From Rubellimicrobium sp. CFH 75288 (lineage in GTDB: Bacteria > Pseudomonadota > Alphaproteobacteria > Rhodobacterales > Rhodobacteraceae): DNA of 64,000 bases. Below, piece by piece: positions 19,464-28,534 of the stretch. Below the pieces are notes generated by a model that worked only from the letters and a program-made list of their open reading frames with translations, had not been told where the DNA came from and ran no database searches. The stretch is from positions 1 through 64,000 of the forward strand of contig NZ_WYDP01000008.1 in assembly GCF_009904055.1 (NCBI RefSeq), in the 5' to 3' direction. The translations under genes and the position numbers were made by a program. The first letter of the stretch is position 1, and each line of letters begins with the position of its first letter.

Positions 19464-21843
19464 TGCCGCCGCGCTCGAGATCCTCCACCGCCGGCTGCTT
19501 TGGCTGTCCTGCTGGATGATCCACCATGCCAACCACCTCCGGCCCAAGGCCGAGGGCGACGTCAAGGTGGGCGGCCATCAGGCGTCCTCGGCCTCCTCCG
19601 CGGCGATTCTCGCTGCCCTCTACTTCCACGCGCTCCGGCCGGGCGATCGCGTCGCGGTCAAGCCCCATGCCGGTCCGGTCCTCCACGCCATCCTCTACCT
19701 GATGGGGCGGCAGACGCGCGAGCGGCTCGAGACCTTCCGGGGCTGGGGCGGCGCGCAATCCTACCCGTCCCGGACCAAGGACGGACCCGAGATCGACTTC
19801 TCCACGGGCTCGGTGGGACTGGGGGCGGCGCTGCCCCTCTTCGCATCGCTGGTGCAGGACTACCTGATCGGACACGGCTGGGGACCGGCGGAGGCAGGAC
19901 GAATGGTCGCGGTGCTCGGCGATGCCGAACTCGACGAGGGCAACATCTACGAAGCTCTCCAGGAGGGCTGGAAGCACGACCTGCGCCGCGTCTGGTGGAT
20001 CATCGACTACAACCGCCAGTCGCTGGACGGGGTGGTGCGCGAAGGGCTCTGGTCGCGCATCGAGGCCGTGTTCGACGCCTTCGGCTGGCGGGTGGTACGC
20101 CTCAAGTACGGGGCTCTCCAGCGGGCCGCCTTTGCCGAACCGGGGGGCGAGGCGCTGCGCCGCTGGATCGACGACTGCCCCAACGCGATCTATTCCGCTC
20201 TCGCCTTCCAGGGCGGCGCCGCCTGGCGCGAGCGGCTGCTGCGCGATCTCGGGCACGAGGAGGGCGTGGCCGACCTGCTGGCGCGCCGTTCGGACGAGGC
20301 GCTGGCCGCGCTGATGGCGGATCTGGGCGGGCATTGCCTGTCCAGCCTCTGCGACGCCTTCGATGCGGCAGACGACGACCGGCCCACGGTCTTTCTCTGC
20401 TACACGGTCAAGGGGTGGGGGACGCCCCTCGCGGGGCACAAGGACAATCACGCGGGCCTGATGACGCCGGCCCAGATGGAGCAGTTCCGCACCGCAATGG
20501 GGGTCCCCGAGGGGCGGGAATGGGACCCCTGGGCCGGTGTGGAGGACCCGGAGGGCTTGCGCGACGTCCTCGCCCGCGCGCCCTTCTTCCGAAGCGGGAC
20601 GCGCCGGTTGGTCGCCCCGGCCGTTCCGGTCGAGCCGGCACCCCGGCTGTCCGAACGCATCATCTCCACCCAGGCCGCCTTTGGTCGCCTTCTGGACGAG
20701 ATCGCCCGGCGCGGGGGAGCGCTGGCCGATCGCATCGTCACGCTATCGCCCGATGTCACCGTCTCGACCAGTCTCGGGCCGTGGGTGAACCGCCGGGGGC
20801 TCTTCTCGCGGCGCGAGGAGGCGGACACCTTTCGCGAACAGCGCGTCCCCTCGGCGCAGAAATGGGCCTTCTCGCCGCGGGGACAGCATGTGGAGCTCGG
20901 GATCGCCGAAACCAACCTCATGCTCGCGCTGGCGGCCGCCGGCCTGTCGCACAGCCTGTTCGGCGAGCGGCTGCTTCCGATCGGCACCGTCTATGATCCC
21001 TTCGTGGCCCGCGGGCTCGATGCACTGAACTACGCCTGCTATCAGGATGCGCGATTCGTGCTGGTCGGCACGCCGTCCGGCGTGTCGCTCGCACCCGAAG
21101 GAGGCGCGCACCAGTCGATCGGGACGCCCCTCATCGGTGTGGCGCAGGACGGTCTGGCCAGTTTCGAGCCGGCCTTTGCCGACGAACTGGCGCTGATCCT
21201 CGACTGGAGCTGGGACTACCTGCAGCGCGACGGCGAGGGCGACCCCGACGAGCGGACCTGGCTGCGGGACGAGACGGGCGGCTCGGTCTATCTGCGCCTG
21301 TCCACCCGCCCGCTCGAACAGGTCGTCCGGCGGGCCGATCCGGCCTTTGCGCAGGGCGTGCTGGACGGCGCCTACTGGCTGCGCCCACCGGGCCCCAATT
21401 GCGAGGTGGTGATCGCCTATCAGGGCGCCGTCGCGCCGGAGGCGATCGCCGCGACCGGCGCACTGGCGGAAAGCCGGCGCGATGTGGGCCTTCTCGCCGT
21501 GACCTCGGCCGATCGGCTCAATGCCGGCTGGACGGCTGCCCGCCGTGCGCGGGCGCGCGGGCACCGCACGGCGCGCAGCCTCGCGGAACGCCTTCTCGAT
21601 CCGCTGCCGCGATCCTGCACGCTCGTCACCGTGATCGACGGACACCCGGCCGCGCTGGCCTGGCTGGGCGCGGTCGCCGGCCACCGGACCGTGCCGCTGG
21701 GCGTGGAGCATTTCGGCCAGACCGGCACCATCGCCGACCTCTACCGCCATTACGGGATCGACACGGACGGCATTCTGGACGCCGTGGAGCGGCTGACGCC
21801 GGGGGCCAGGCCGGTCCGGCTGCGGGCGGGCGGTTTCGCCTGA
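19456..21843 (+). CDS. AceE-like thiamine-diphosphate enzyme (E1/transketolase type), no E2/E3 partners
   Basis: 795-residue single-chain TPP enzyme. The cofactor site GDAELDEGNIYEALQEG...DYNRQSLDG (near 154-195) resembles homodimeric pyruvate dehydrogenase E1 (AceE). The pyrimidine-domain Glu lies in VELGIAETNLM, and a transketolase C-terminal domain follows. It is shorter than AceE (about 890). No lipoyl E2 or E3 gene is nearby, so it may be a free-standing 2-oxoacid decarboxylase, ligase or transketolase. GAGGGAGG precedes the ATG. It probably consumes the keto acid made by the coupled aminotransferase. Confidence 0.8.
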   Translation: MRDAAALEILHRRLLWLSCWMIHHANHLRPKAEGDVKVGGHQASSASSAAILAALYFHALRPGDRVAVKPHAGPVLHAILYLMGRQTRERLETFRGWGGAQSYPSRTKDGPEIDFSTGSVGLGAALPLFASLVQDYLIGHGWGPAEAGRMVAVLGDAELDEGNIYEALQEGWKHDLRRVWWIIDYNRQSLDGVVREGLWSRIEAVFDAFGWRVVRLKYGALQRAAFAEPGGEALRRWIDDCPNAIYSALAFQGGAAWRERLLRDLGHEEGVADLLARRSDEALAALMADLGGHCLSSLCDAFDAADDDRPTVFLCYTVKGWGTPLAGHKDNHAGLMTPAQMEQFRTAMGVPEGREWDPWAGVEDPEGLRDVLARAPFFRSGTRRLVAPAVPVEPAPRLSERIISTQAAFGRLLDEIARRGGALADRIVTLSPDVTVSTSLGPWVNRRGLFSRREEADTFREQRVPSAQKWAFSPRGQHVELGIAETNLMLALAAAGLSHSLFGERLLPIGTVYDPFVARGLDALNYACYQDARFVLVGTPSGVSLAPEGGAHQSIGTPLIGVAQDGLASFEPAFADELALILDWSWDYLQRDGEGDPDERTWLRDETGGSVYLRLSTRPLEQVVRRADPAFAQGVLDGAYWLRPPGPNCEVVIAYQGAVAPEAIAATGALAESRRDVGLLAVTSADRLNAGWTAARRARARGHRTARSLAERLLDPLPRSCTLVTVIDGHPAALAWLGAVAGHRTVPLGVEHFGQTGTIADLYRHYGIDTDGILDAVERLTPGARPVRLRAGGFA

Positions 21844-21859
21844 GGGGCGGGCTTCGGGT

Positions 21860-22786
21860 TCAGGACCGCCGCAACTGCCGGCCCACGGCGCGCAGGGGGG
21901 CCGTGACGCGCCAGGAGGTGGAGCTGCGCAGGCGGGCAATCTCGTCCTGCGCGGCTGCCAGGTCGTCGAGCAGGCGCCGGCGCTCGTCCGCGAGCAGCGC
22001 GCTCAGCCGCAGGATTTCGGCACCCAGGAATCCTTCCCGCTGCTGGCGGTCCGCCTCCGCCCGGGCGAGGCGTTCCTCCAGCCGCGCCCGCGCCTCCCGC
22101 TGCGCCGCGCCGGTGGCGTCGATGGCGGCCGAGCGGGCCAGCGCCTCGTCCGCCGCCTCCTGGAGGAGCAGCACCGTTCGGCGCAGCAGAGCGATTTCGG
22201 TCCGGGTCGCGTGCCAGTCCTCCAGAACCCGATCCGCAAAGGCGGCGTCGAACCGCCAGGCCGGCGGTCCGGAACGCAGGCTGGCCAGTTCGGCGGCCAG
22301 CCTCGCGGCCCGCGCGTCGCTCCGGATCAGGCGGTCGGCCACGAGCAGGTGCACCAAGGGCGGCGGCGGCACCGCCGGCTCTGTCCGGCGGGACCGGCTC
22401 GGCCGCTCGGGATTCAGCGTCTGCGGCAGCCCCTCGGCCATCGCGCGCGCATCCACGATCCAGAGGCGCTCGCGCAGGGCGCGCGCCTCATCCAGAAGTC
22501 CCGCCGCCCGCTCGCACCATGCGGCCAGGGCCGCCTCACCGACGCGCTCGCCGTCCGGCATGCCGGGGGCCATCGCCAGAGCCGTCGCCAAGGCCTCCTG
22601 CGGGGCCGTCAGCGCCAGGACGATCCGCGCCTCCGGGTCGGCGGCCGCCGCGCCGAGGGTCTCGGCCACATGCACCGAACGGTCGGGGAAGATCCCGTGG
22701 AGCCGCGCCAGAACGGCCTCCGCCAGGTCCTGCGCATCCTCCGCGACGAGAACGATCGGGGGAGTGTCTGCACCCATCTCCACCAT
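21860..22786 (-). CDS. Coiled-coil protein with glycosyltransferase-type SWR-PLR tail
   Basis: 308 residues, no recognised catalytic domain. The N-terminal 150 residues look globular (PPIVLVAEDAQDLAEAVLAR). A long Ala/Arg/Glu-rich coiled coil follows at about 190-290. The protein ends SSTSWRVTAPLRAVGRQLRR. This SxSWRxTxPLR tail recurs at the ends of polysaccharide glycosyltransferases and methyltransferases. The start has GGGGAG upstream. It is divergent from the multidomain glycosyltransferase, so a role in the same surface glycan is likely but unproven. Confidence 0.7.
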   Translation of the reverse strand: MVEMGADTPPIVLVAEDAQDLAEAVLARLHGIFPDRSVHVAETLGAAAADPEARIVLALTAPQEALATALAMAPGMPDGERVGEAALAAWCERAAGLLDEARALRERLWIVDARAMAEGLPQTLNPERPSRSRRTEPAVPPPPLVHLLVADRLIRSDARAARLAAELASLRSGPPAWRFDAAFADRVLEDWHATRTEIALLRRTVLLLQEAADEALARSAAIDATGAAQREARARLEERLARAEADRQQREGFLGAEILRLSALLADERRRLLDDLAAAQDEIARLRSSTSWRVTAPLRAVGRQLRRS

Positions 22787-22958
22787 TGCTCCCCACGGAC
22801 CGACGGCGCCGCTATAACAGGGGCAGCTGCCGCAAGCCAACACGGACGTCCGCCGGGATCGCGGGGCGGAACCCGCGCACTCCGGTGCGTCGGCATTGTG
22901 CGGTTGCAGCAAAGTTGTTAACCCTCCCTTGCGCCCGCCAGTCCGGTATCCGTCTGCC

Positions 22959-25900
22959 ATGCCCGAAGAAGCCACAGAGGCGCCGCGCGTGCCCGCCACC
23001 CTCTATGTGGTCACGCCCTGCTTCAACGCGGCCGAGACCATCGACCGCACGATCGCGAGCGTGGTCTCGCAGGCGGGTCCGTTCCGCATCCGCTACCACC
23101 TGCAGGACGGCGGGTCGCGCGACGGCACCCTCGAGCGCATCCGGCACTGGCAGAGCCTGATCGCGACCGGGTCCTTCCCGGCAATGAACGCGGGCATCGA
23201 GATGACCGTGCTGTCCGAGCCGGACAACGGGATGTACGACGCCCTCGTGCGCGGGTTCGAGAACCTCCGTGCGCCCCCGAACGCGTTCATGACGTGGATC
23301 AACGCCGACGACGTGCTGATGACGGGGGCCCTCGCCACGGTGGCCGCGATCCAGACGCAGTTCGCCGACACCCACATCTCGTGGATCACCGGACTTGTGG
23401 CGATCGTCCGCGACGACCGCATCATCGAGATGCACGAGCGTCCGGCGGTGCGCAGCCTCGTGGCTGCGGGACTGCACGACGGGCTCCACTTCCCGTTCCT
23501 GCAGCAGGAAGGCACGTTCTTCCGCCGGTCCCTGTGGGATTCGGCCGCACCCCGCCGCAGCGTGGCGCCGTTCAGGCTGGCCGGAGACTGGAACCTCTGG
23601 CGCCTCTTTGCTCAGAAGGCCACGCCCGTTCAGGTGCTGCTGCCCCTCGGCGGGTTCCGGCTCCAGCCCCGGCAGCTTTCTGCCGTCCACCGCGACCGCT
23701 ACATGGCCGAGATGGAGGACGTCGTGCCCGCCCTCCGACGACAGGAGACGCTGCGCGAACTGCTGGAGGCGGGCGATCTGCGCTGCCGCAAGCTGCGCGT
23801 CCACTATCCTGACGGCGCCATGGTCGTTCACGAGGAAAGCGTCCACGATCGCGCCCGTGCGGCCTACAGGAAGGTCACCGGCCGCGATCCCGCCCCGCCC
23901 CGCAGCTCCCTCGACAAGAGCCGGGTCGAGCTGTTCCGCGGGATCGAGACGCTGGCCGCGCCGCCCTCCCGCCATCTCGACGAGGGGGCGACCGTGCGCG
24001 CCCGCCTGAAGCAGGCGCCCGGCCTGATCGCCTACGACGCCGACTGGCAGTATCCGGCCGTCACCGAGGCTCATGCCTGCCGCCGGATCGAGGCGGCCTT
24101 CCGCGGAACGGCGGACGGCGCCCTCTATGTCGGCTATCCCTGGGCCACCCTGATCGACAAGATCGCGACCACCGCGCCCGATCTCGACCAGCATATCGCA
24201 CGCTTCGACGCCTTCCGGGCGCTTCTGCCGGAGGGCGTGCCGAAGGTCACCGTCTGCCAGCACATCCAAGGCCGCCGCTACGACTACCTGTTCCGGCGGG
24301 CCGGGATCACGCATGTGTTCTGGTCCCACGCCACGCCGTCCGACGGGGGCGAGGGCCCCGCCGACGGCGGGCCGGCCTTCCGGTCCTTTCCCCTCTATCC
24401 TGTCCAGGTGCCCGACCAGCGCCCCGAGGCGCGGGCAGAATGGGACACGCGCCCGCGTCGTCATCTCTTCTCGTTCATCGGCGCGCGCGCCAACCGCTAC
24501 TACCTGACCGAGGCGCGCAACTGGATTCTCGACCGGCTGGCCGAGGACCCGCGCGGTCTCGTCGTGGGTCGGGACGGCTGGCACTACCAGAAGATCGTCT
24601 ATGATCACCAGATCCGCGGCAACGGCGAACCGGCCGAGGGGGAGGGGCTGGTGGACGGGTCGGCCTCGCGCCTGTTCCAGGACGCTCTGGTGGAGAGCAC
24701 GTTCTCCCTCTGCCCGTCGGGTTCGGGGCCCAACTCGATCCGCCTGTGGGAGAGTCTCGGCGCCGGTGCCATCCCGGTCATCCTGTCCGACACCTGGCTG
24801 CCGCCGGGTCCCCGCCCGCTCTGGGACGAGGCGGCGCTGTTCGTCCCAGAGACCCCGGAGGCCGTCGCCGAACTGCCGGAACGGCTGGCCGCACTGGCGG
24901 CCGAGCCGGGACGCCTTGCCCGGATGCGGCGGGCGATGCGGCAGTTGTGGCTTCTCTATGGGCCCCAGACCTTCGTCACGGATGTCCAGGCGCTTCTTCT
25001 GGCCGGCGCTCGCGGGGAGGCGGAGGGTCGGGCCGTCGCCTCGGCCGGTCCGGTGGCGAGACTCTCCGAGGCCCAGGCGTCGCGTCGGCTGCTCCTGCAA
25101 TGGTCGAGCCGGCTCCTGCTCGAACCGGATCGGTCCTGCGCCGAACTCGATGCCCAGCCTGCCGCAAACCACGCGCTGCTGCGGGCCCGGCTGGTCGCGG
25201 ACGGCACAGCGCTGCCGGGCCATTTCGCCGATGTGCTCGCCCATGCGCGGTCCCGCTCCAGCCGGCTTCGCTCCGGTCCGGCCGCAGCGGGGACGCGGGT
25301 GCCGCGCGTGGCGCTGCTGGGGCGCCACTCCCACCGCACGCCGCTCAGCTACGAGCCGCTGCGCCGCGAGATCGGGACGCGCATCAAATGGGCGCCGGAC
25401 CCTGCGGCGGCCGATCTGGTCGTCACGGGCTTCAACATCGACTGGCGCGACAACGCCGACCAGGTGATCCGGCTTCTCGACGGGCCCGCTCCGCCCCGCC
25501 TCGTGGTCCTCTCGGAGGAACCCCTCTGGGACGTCACCTGGAGCGGCCCCTTCCGGGGCCGGCAAGGGCTTGCGACGCTCTCCGGTCGGGAGGTGCCCTA
25601 TACCTTCATCGGCCACGAGACGTCCGATCTCTTCCGCTTCGAGCGCATCCCCTATTTCGTCCTGACCGATGATCGCTACCCGGTGCGCTACGCCCATCTG
25701 ATGGCGCGGTTCGCCGACCTGTCGCCGGAGGACATGCTGCGGCGCTGGGCCTCGGCCCCCGTGGCGGCGGCCTTCCTGGCCGAACGGAGGACAGGCGACA
25801 TCTATTCCGGTTCCCTTGGGGGGAGCCAGGCCATCCGCCTGAGCGCCTATCGCACAGAGGTCGCCGAGCGCCTCGAGGGAGAGGGCATCCTGCGGCTCGG

Positions 25901-26321
25901 GAAGGGTTGGGATGGCGACACCAGACGTCAGGACCTTCCCGACTGGCATCTCGACAAGCTCGCCACGCTCGACGGGCGCGTGCGGCTGGTCTCCGCCTAC
26001 GAGAACGTCCACCTGCCGGATTACGTGACGGAAAAGGTGTTCGATGCCTTCGCGGTCGGGGGCGTGCCCCTCTGCTGGGCCCGGCCCGGACACCGCCTGC
26101 TGGACCTCGTTCCGGCCGAGGCCATGCTGAACACGGCCGATCAGGAGCCGGCGGCAGCCGCCGAACGGATCGCGGCCTTCGCGCCGGGACCCGATCTGGC
26201 CAGGGCGTGGCTGCGGACCTGCGCCCGGCTGGCGGCCCTCTTTGCGGATGCCGAGGCGATCAGGGCCGAGCGCCGCCGGATCGCCGACGCAGCCGTGCGC
26301 GAGATCCTCGCGCTGGTCTGA
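22959..26321 (+). CDS. Three-part glycosyltransferase: GT2 + exostosin-like (GT47) + fucosyltransferase-like (GT10)
   Basis: A 1120-residue soluble protein with three apparent catalytic units. Residues 1-300 are a GT2 (YVVTPCFNAAETIDRTI, LQDGGSRDGT, INADDV). Residues about 330-690 look exostosin-like (HLFSFIGARANRYY, FSLCPSGSGPNSIRLWESL, GAIPVIL). Residues about 780-1100 resemble GT10 alpha-fucosyltransferases (LVVLSEEPLW, then YENVHLPDYVTEKVFDAF and GGVPLCW). There is no membrane segment. It probably assembles a short branched glycan for the cell surface. The ATG is the first plausible start. A single uninterrupted frame argues for a true fusion. Confidence 0.85.
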   Translation: MPEEATEAPRVPATLYVVTPCFNAAETIDRTIASVVSQAGPFRIRYHLQDGGSRDGTLERIRHWQSLIATGSFPAMNAGIEMTVLSEPDNGMYDALVRGFENLRAPPNAFMTWINADDVLMTGALATVAAIQTQFADTHISWITGLVAIVRDDRIIEMHERPAVRSLVAAGLHDGLHFPFLQQEGTFFRRSLWDSAAPRRSVAPFRLAGDWNLWRLFAQKATPVQVLLPLGGFRLQPRQLSAVHRDRYMAEMEDVVPALRRQETLRELLEAGDLRCRKLRVHYPDGAMVVHEESVHDRARAAYRKVTGRDPAPPRSSLDKSRVELFRGIETLAAPPSRHLDEGATVRARLKQAPGLIAYDADWQYPAVTEAHACRRIEAAFRGTADGALYVGYPWATLIDKIATTAPDLDQHIARFDAFRALLPEGVPKVTVCQHIQGRRYDYLFRRAGITHVFWSHATPSDGGEGPADGGPAFRSFPLYPVQVPDQRPEARAEWDTRPRRHLFSFIGARANRYYLTEARNWILDRLAEDPRGLVVGRDGWHYQKIVYDHQIRGNGEPAEGEGLVDGSASRLFQDALVESTFSLCPSGSGPNSIRLWESLGAGAIPVILSDTWLPPGPRPLWDEAALFVPETPEAVAELPERLAALAAEPGRLARMRRAMRQLWLLYGPQTFVTDVQALLLAGARGEAEGRAVASAGPVARLSEAQASRRLLLQWSSRLLLEPDRSCAELDAQPAANHALLRARLVADGTALPGHFADVLAHARSRSSRLRSGPAAAGTRVPRVALLGRHSHRTPLSYEPLRREIGTRIKWAPDPAAADLVVTGFNIDWRDNADQVIRLLDGPAPPRLVVLSEEPLWDVTWSGPFRGRQGLATLSGREVPYTFIGHETSDLFRFERIPYFVLTDDRYPVRYAHLMARFADLSPEDMLRRWASAPVAAAFLAERRTGDIYSGSLGGSQAIRLSAYRTEVAERLEGEGILRLGKGWDGDTRRQDLPDWHLDKLATLDGRVRLVSAYENVHLPDYVTEKVFDAFAVGGVPLCWARPGHRLLDLVPAEAMLNTADQEPAAAAERIAAFAPGPDLARAWLRTCARLAALFADAEAIRAERRRIADAAVREILALV

Positions 26322-26336
26322 GCTGCCCGCGCGCTG

Positions 26337-26900
26337 TCACGGCCCCTCCGGCGCCCATCCCGCGGCCGCCCCCGCCAGCAGGTGCAGGCCGTCGATGCGC
26401 AACCGATGGGACACCGGCGCCAGACCCAGCACGAGCGCATACCCGGCCGGCCCCGCGCAGACCGGATGCCCGCTCTCCAGCGTGGCGAGCGCCACCCGCG
26501 TCGCCTGCTGGGGGCCCAGGGCGATGGGCTCCGGAAAGCGCGCGTCGGCAAAGCCGCCGTTGCGGACGGCGCGCAGATAGACGCCCGTCTCGGTCGGCCG
26601 GCTGGACCAGCCCTGCAGGACCACGCCGACGCGCTCGCCCGCCCTCACCGCGCCGGAGCCCAGCTCCAGCCGCAGGACCACCCAGCGCGGACGGCCCGTC
26701 ACCCGCACGTCCAGCGTCAGGGGTCCGCCGGCCTCCGAGGCGAAGGCCATCGCGACCGTTGCCCCCTGCGCATCGTCCAGGTCGCAGAACAGCGCCCCGT
26801 GCAGATGCCCGCCTCGTCCGCCGATCTCGCCCGCATAGGCCGCCCCCCGCAGGTCCGCGAGACGATCCAGGGCGACGGTGCAGAGTGCTTCGACGGACAC
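26337..26900 (-). CDS. Hypothetical beta-rich protein of the surface-glycan module
   Basis: 187 residues, predicted beta-rich (LTLDVRVTGRPRWVVLRLEL, VGVVLQGWSSRPTETGVYLR), without signal peptide or membrane segment. I recognise no family. The GTG start has a perfect AGGAGG in front. It is convergent with the three-part glycosyltransferase (15 bases apart). The sandwich-like look could mean a carbohydrate-binding role, which is a guess. Confidence 0.65.
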   Translation of the reverse strand: MSVEALCTVALDRLADLRGAAYAGEIGGRGGHLHGALFCDLDDAQGATVAMAFASEAGGPLTLDVRVTGRPRWVVLRLELGSGAVRAGERVGVVLQGWSSRPTETGVYLRAVRNGGFADARFPEPIALGPQQATRVALATLESGHPVCAGPAGYALVLGLAPVSHRLRIDGLHLLAGAAAGWAPEGP

Positions 26901-27036
26901 GGGGCCTCCTCCCCGCCGGGGCGGCGGTGCCTTGCCGTCGCGCACGACCCCGGCGGGGTCAAGGTCGGCCCGGAGCGCCCCGCCGCCCCGGGGCGCAGGA
27001 TCGTCGCGAACAAGGATCAGTGCAGAAGGGCGGGTG

Positions 27037-27111
27037 TGGCTCCGGCGGCAGGGATCGAACCTGCGACCAATTGATTAACAGTCAACTGCTCTACCGCTGA
27101 GCTACGCCGGA
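27037..27111 (-). tRNA. tRNA-Asn (anticodon GTT)
   Basis: Cloverleaf of 75 bases on the minus strand. The acceptor TCCGGCG pairs with CGCCGGA; the D arm is AGCTCAGCGGTAGAGC; the anticodon loop is CTGTTAA with GTT; the T arm holds GGTTCGATCCC. CCA is encoded. Its 3' end faces the surface-glycan module. Confidence 0.97.
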
Positions 27112-27220
27112 ACACCCGGCGCCTATAGCAACCCGGTCCGGGATCGTCCAGAGGGATGCCGCCACGAAAGGCGGGGCTGGACGGCTTCCGCGGATGCGCC
27201 CCGGCGGCTAGCATCCGGGC

Positions 27221-28534
27221 ATGCTCGGCGCCTGGCTGCACGACCGCATGCCCCGCTCGCTCCTGTCACGGGCGGCGCTGATCCTGCTCCTGCCGCTCGT
27301 CATCCTCCAGATCGCCGTCTCCGTGGCCTTCGTGCAGCGCTACTACGAAGCGATCACGCGCCAGATGACGCGCACCCTCATCCTCGAACTCGACTACCTC
27401 GCCGGCCGTGCGGACGCGGCGCCGGACGCTGCAGCGGCCCTGGCGGCGGCCCGGCAGGCGGGCGACCCGCTCGAGATCGCGCTCTCGCTGCCGGACCCGG
27501 CGCCTCCGGGGGATTCGGTGCGCCGCTACGACCTGCCCGGCCGGGCCATGGCCACCACCCTGCGCGAGGGCTTCGCCCGCACGCGCGCCGTGGAGGTCAG
27601 CGGCGACCGCAGCGTGTCGGTCTGGGTCGAAACGGTGCACGGCGACATGCGGGCGGACCTGTCGCGCCGCCGGATCGCCGCCGCGGCGCCGCACCAGCTT
27701 CTGGTGCTGACGCTGGGGCTCGGGCTTCTTCTCATGGCTATCGCCTATGTGTTCCTGCGCAACCAGCTCAGGCCCATCAAGCGTCTGGCCGAGGCGGCCA
27801 CTGCCTATGGCCGCGGCCGGATCATCCCCTTCCGCCCCTCCGGCGCCCAGGAGGTGCGCGCCGCCGGCACCGCCTTTCTTGCCATGCGCAACCGGATCGA
27901 GCGGCAGGCCCAGGCCCGCACGACCATGCTCGCGGGGGTCAGTCACGACCTGCGCACGCCGCTGACCCGGCTCAAGCTCGGCCTGTCGCTGTCCGAGGAC
28001 CCGGAGGCGCCGGCGCTGCTGCGCGACGTGGACGACATGAGCCGCATGGTGGACGCCTTTCTCGCCTTCGCCCGCGACGACGCCGAGGACGCCCCCGAGG
28101 AGGTGCCGCTTGCCCCGCTCGTCGCGGCGGTGGTGGAGGATCACCGCCGCGCCGGCCGGCTGGTCGATCTGCTCCCGCCGGAAGGGAGCGATCCGGGCCC
28201 CGTCTCGCTCCGTCCGCTCGCCATCCGCCGTGCCCTCGACAACCTCCTGGCCAATGCGCTCGCGCATGGCACCCGCGCCCGTGTGGGGATCGCCTATGGC
28301 GAGCGGACGGTTCGCCTGACCGTCGAGGACGACGGGCCGGGCATTCCGCCGGACCGCCGGTCCGAGGCGCTACGCGCCTTTGTCCGGCTGGACGCCGCGC
28401 GCAATCTCGACCGGCCGGGCACGGGGCTGGGCCTCGCCATCGTGGCCGACGTGGCGCGCAGCCACGGCGGGGCGCTGCGGCTCGGCGACAGCGCCCTCGG
28501 GGGATTGCGGGCCGATCTGGTGATCGCGCGCTAG
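27221..28534 (+). CDS. EnvZ-like sensor histidine kinase
   Basis: 437-residue membrane kinase. Helix 1 is near residues 15-37, a periplasmic region of about 120 residues follows, and helix 2 is near 160-182. Then come a HAMP domain, the H-box GVSHDLRTPLTRLKL (His near 240), the N-box RALDNLLANALAHG and the G-box GTGLGLAIV. The HDLRTPLTR form is typical of EnvZ. No OmpR-type response regulator is adjacent within the window; it may lie elsewhere. The stop overlaps the convergent sulfotransferase stop by four bases. Confidence 0.9.
   Translation: MLGAWLHDRMPRSLLSRAALILLLPLVILQIAVSVAFVQRYYEAITRQMTRTLILELDYLAGRADAAPDAAAALAAARQAGDPLEIALSLPDPAPPGDSVRRYDLPGRAMATTLREGFARTRAVEVSGDRSVSVWVETVHGDMRADLSRRRIAAAAPHQLLVLTLGLGLLLMAIAYVFLRNQLRPIKRLAEAATAYGRGRIIPFRPSGAQEVRAAGTAFLAMRNRIERQAQARTTMLAGVSHDLRTPLTRLKLGLSLSEDPEAPALLRDVDDMSRMVDAFLAFARDDAEDAPEEVPLAPLVAAVVEDHRRAGRLVDLLPPEGSDPGPVSLRPLAIRRALDNLLANALAHGTRARVGIAYGERTVRLTVEDDGPGIPPDRRSEALRAFVRLDAARNLDRPGTGLGLAIVADVARSHGGALRLGDSALGGLRADLVIAR

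Noticed and set aside
19456-21843. True pyruvate dehydrogenase E1 (aceE)
   Set aside because: About 100 residues shorter than AceE, no lipoyl E2/E3 genes nearby, and placed in a transporter/aminotransferase operon; only AceE-like is supportable.
22812-26093. A 1093-codon open frame antisense to the three-part glycosyltransferase
   Set aside because: Low-complexity shadow composition; the sense strand has clear glycosyltransferase motifs throughout.
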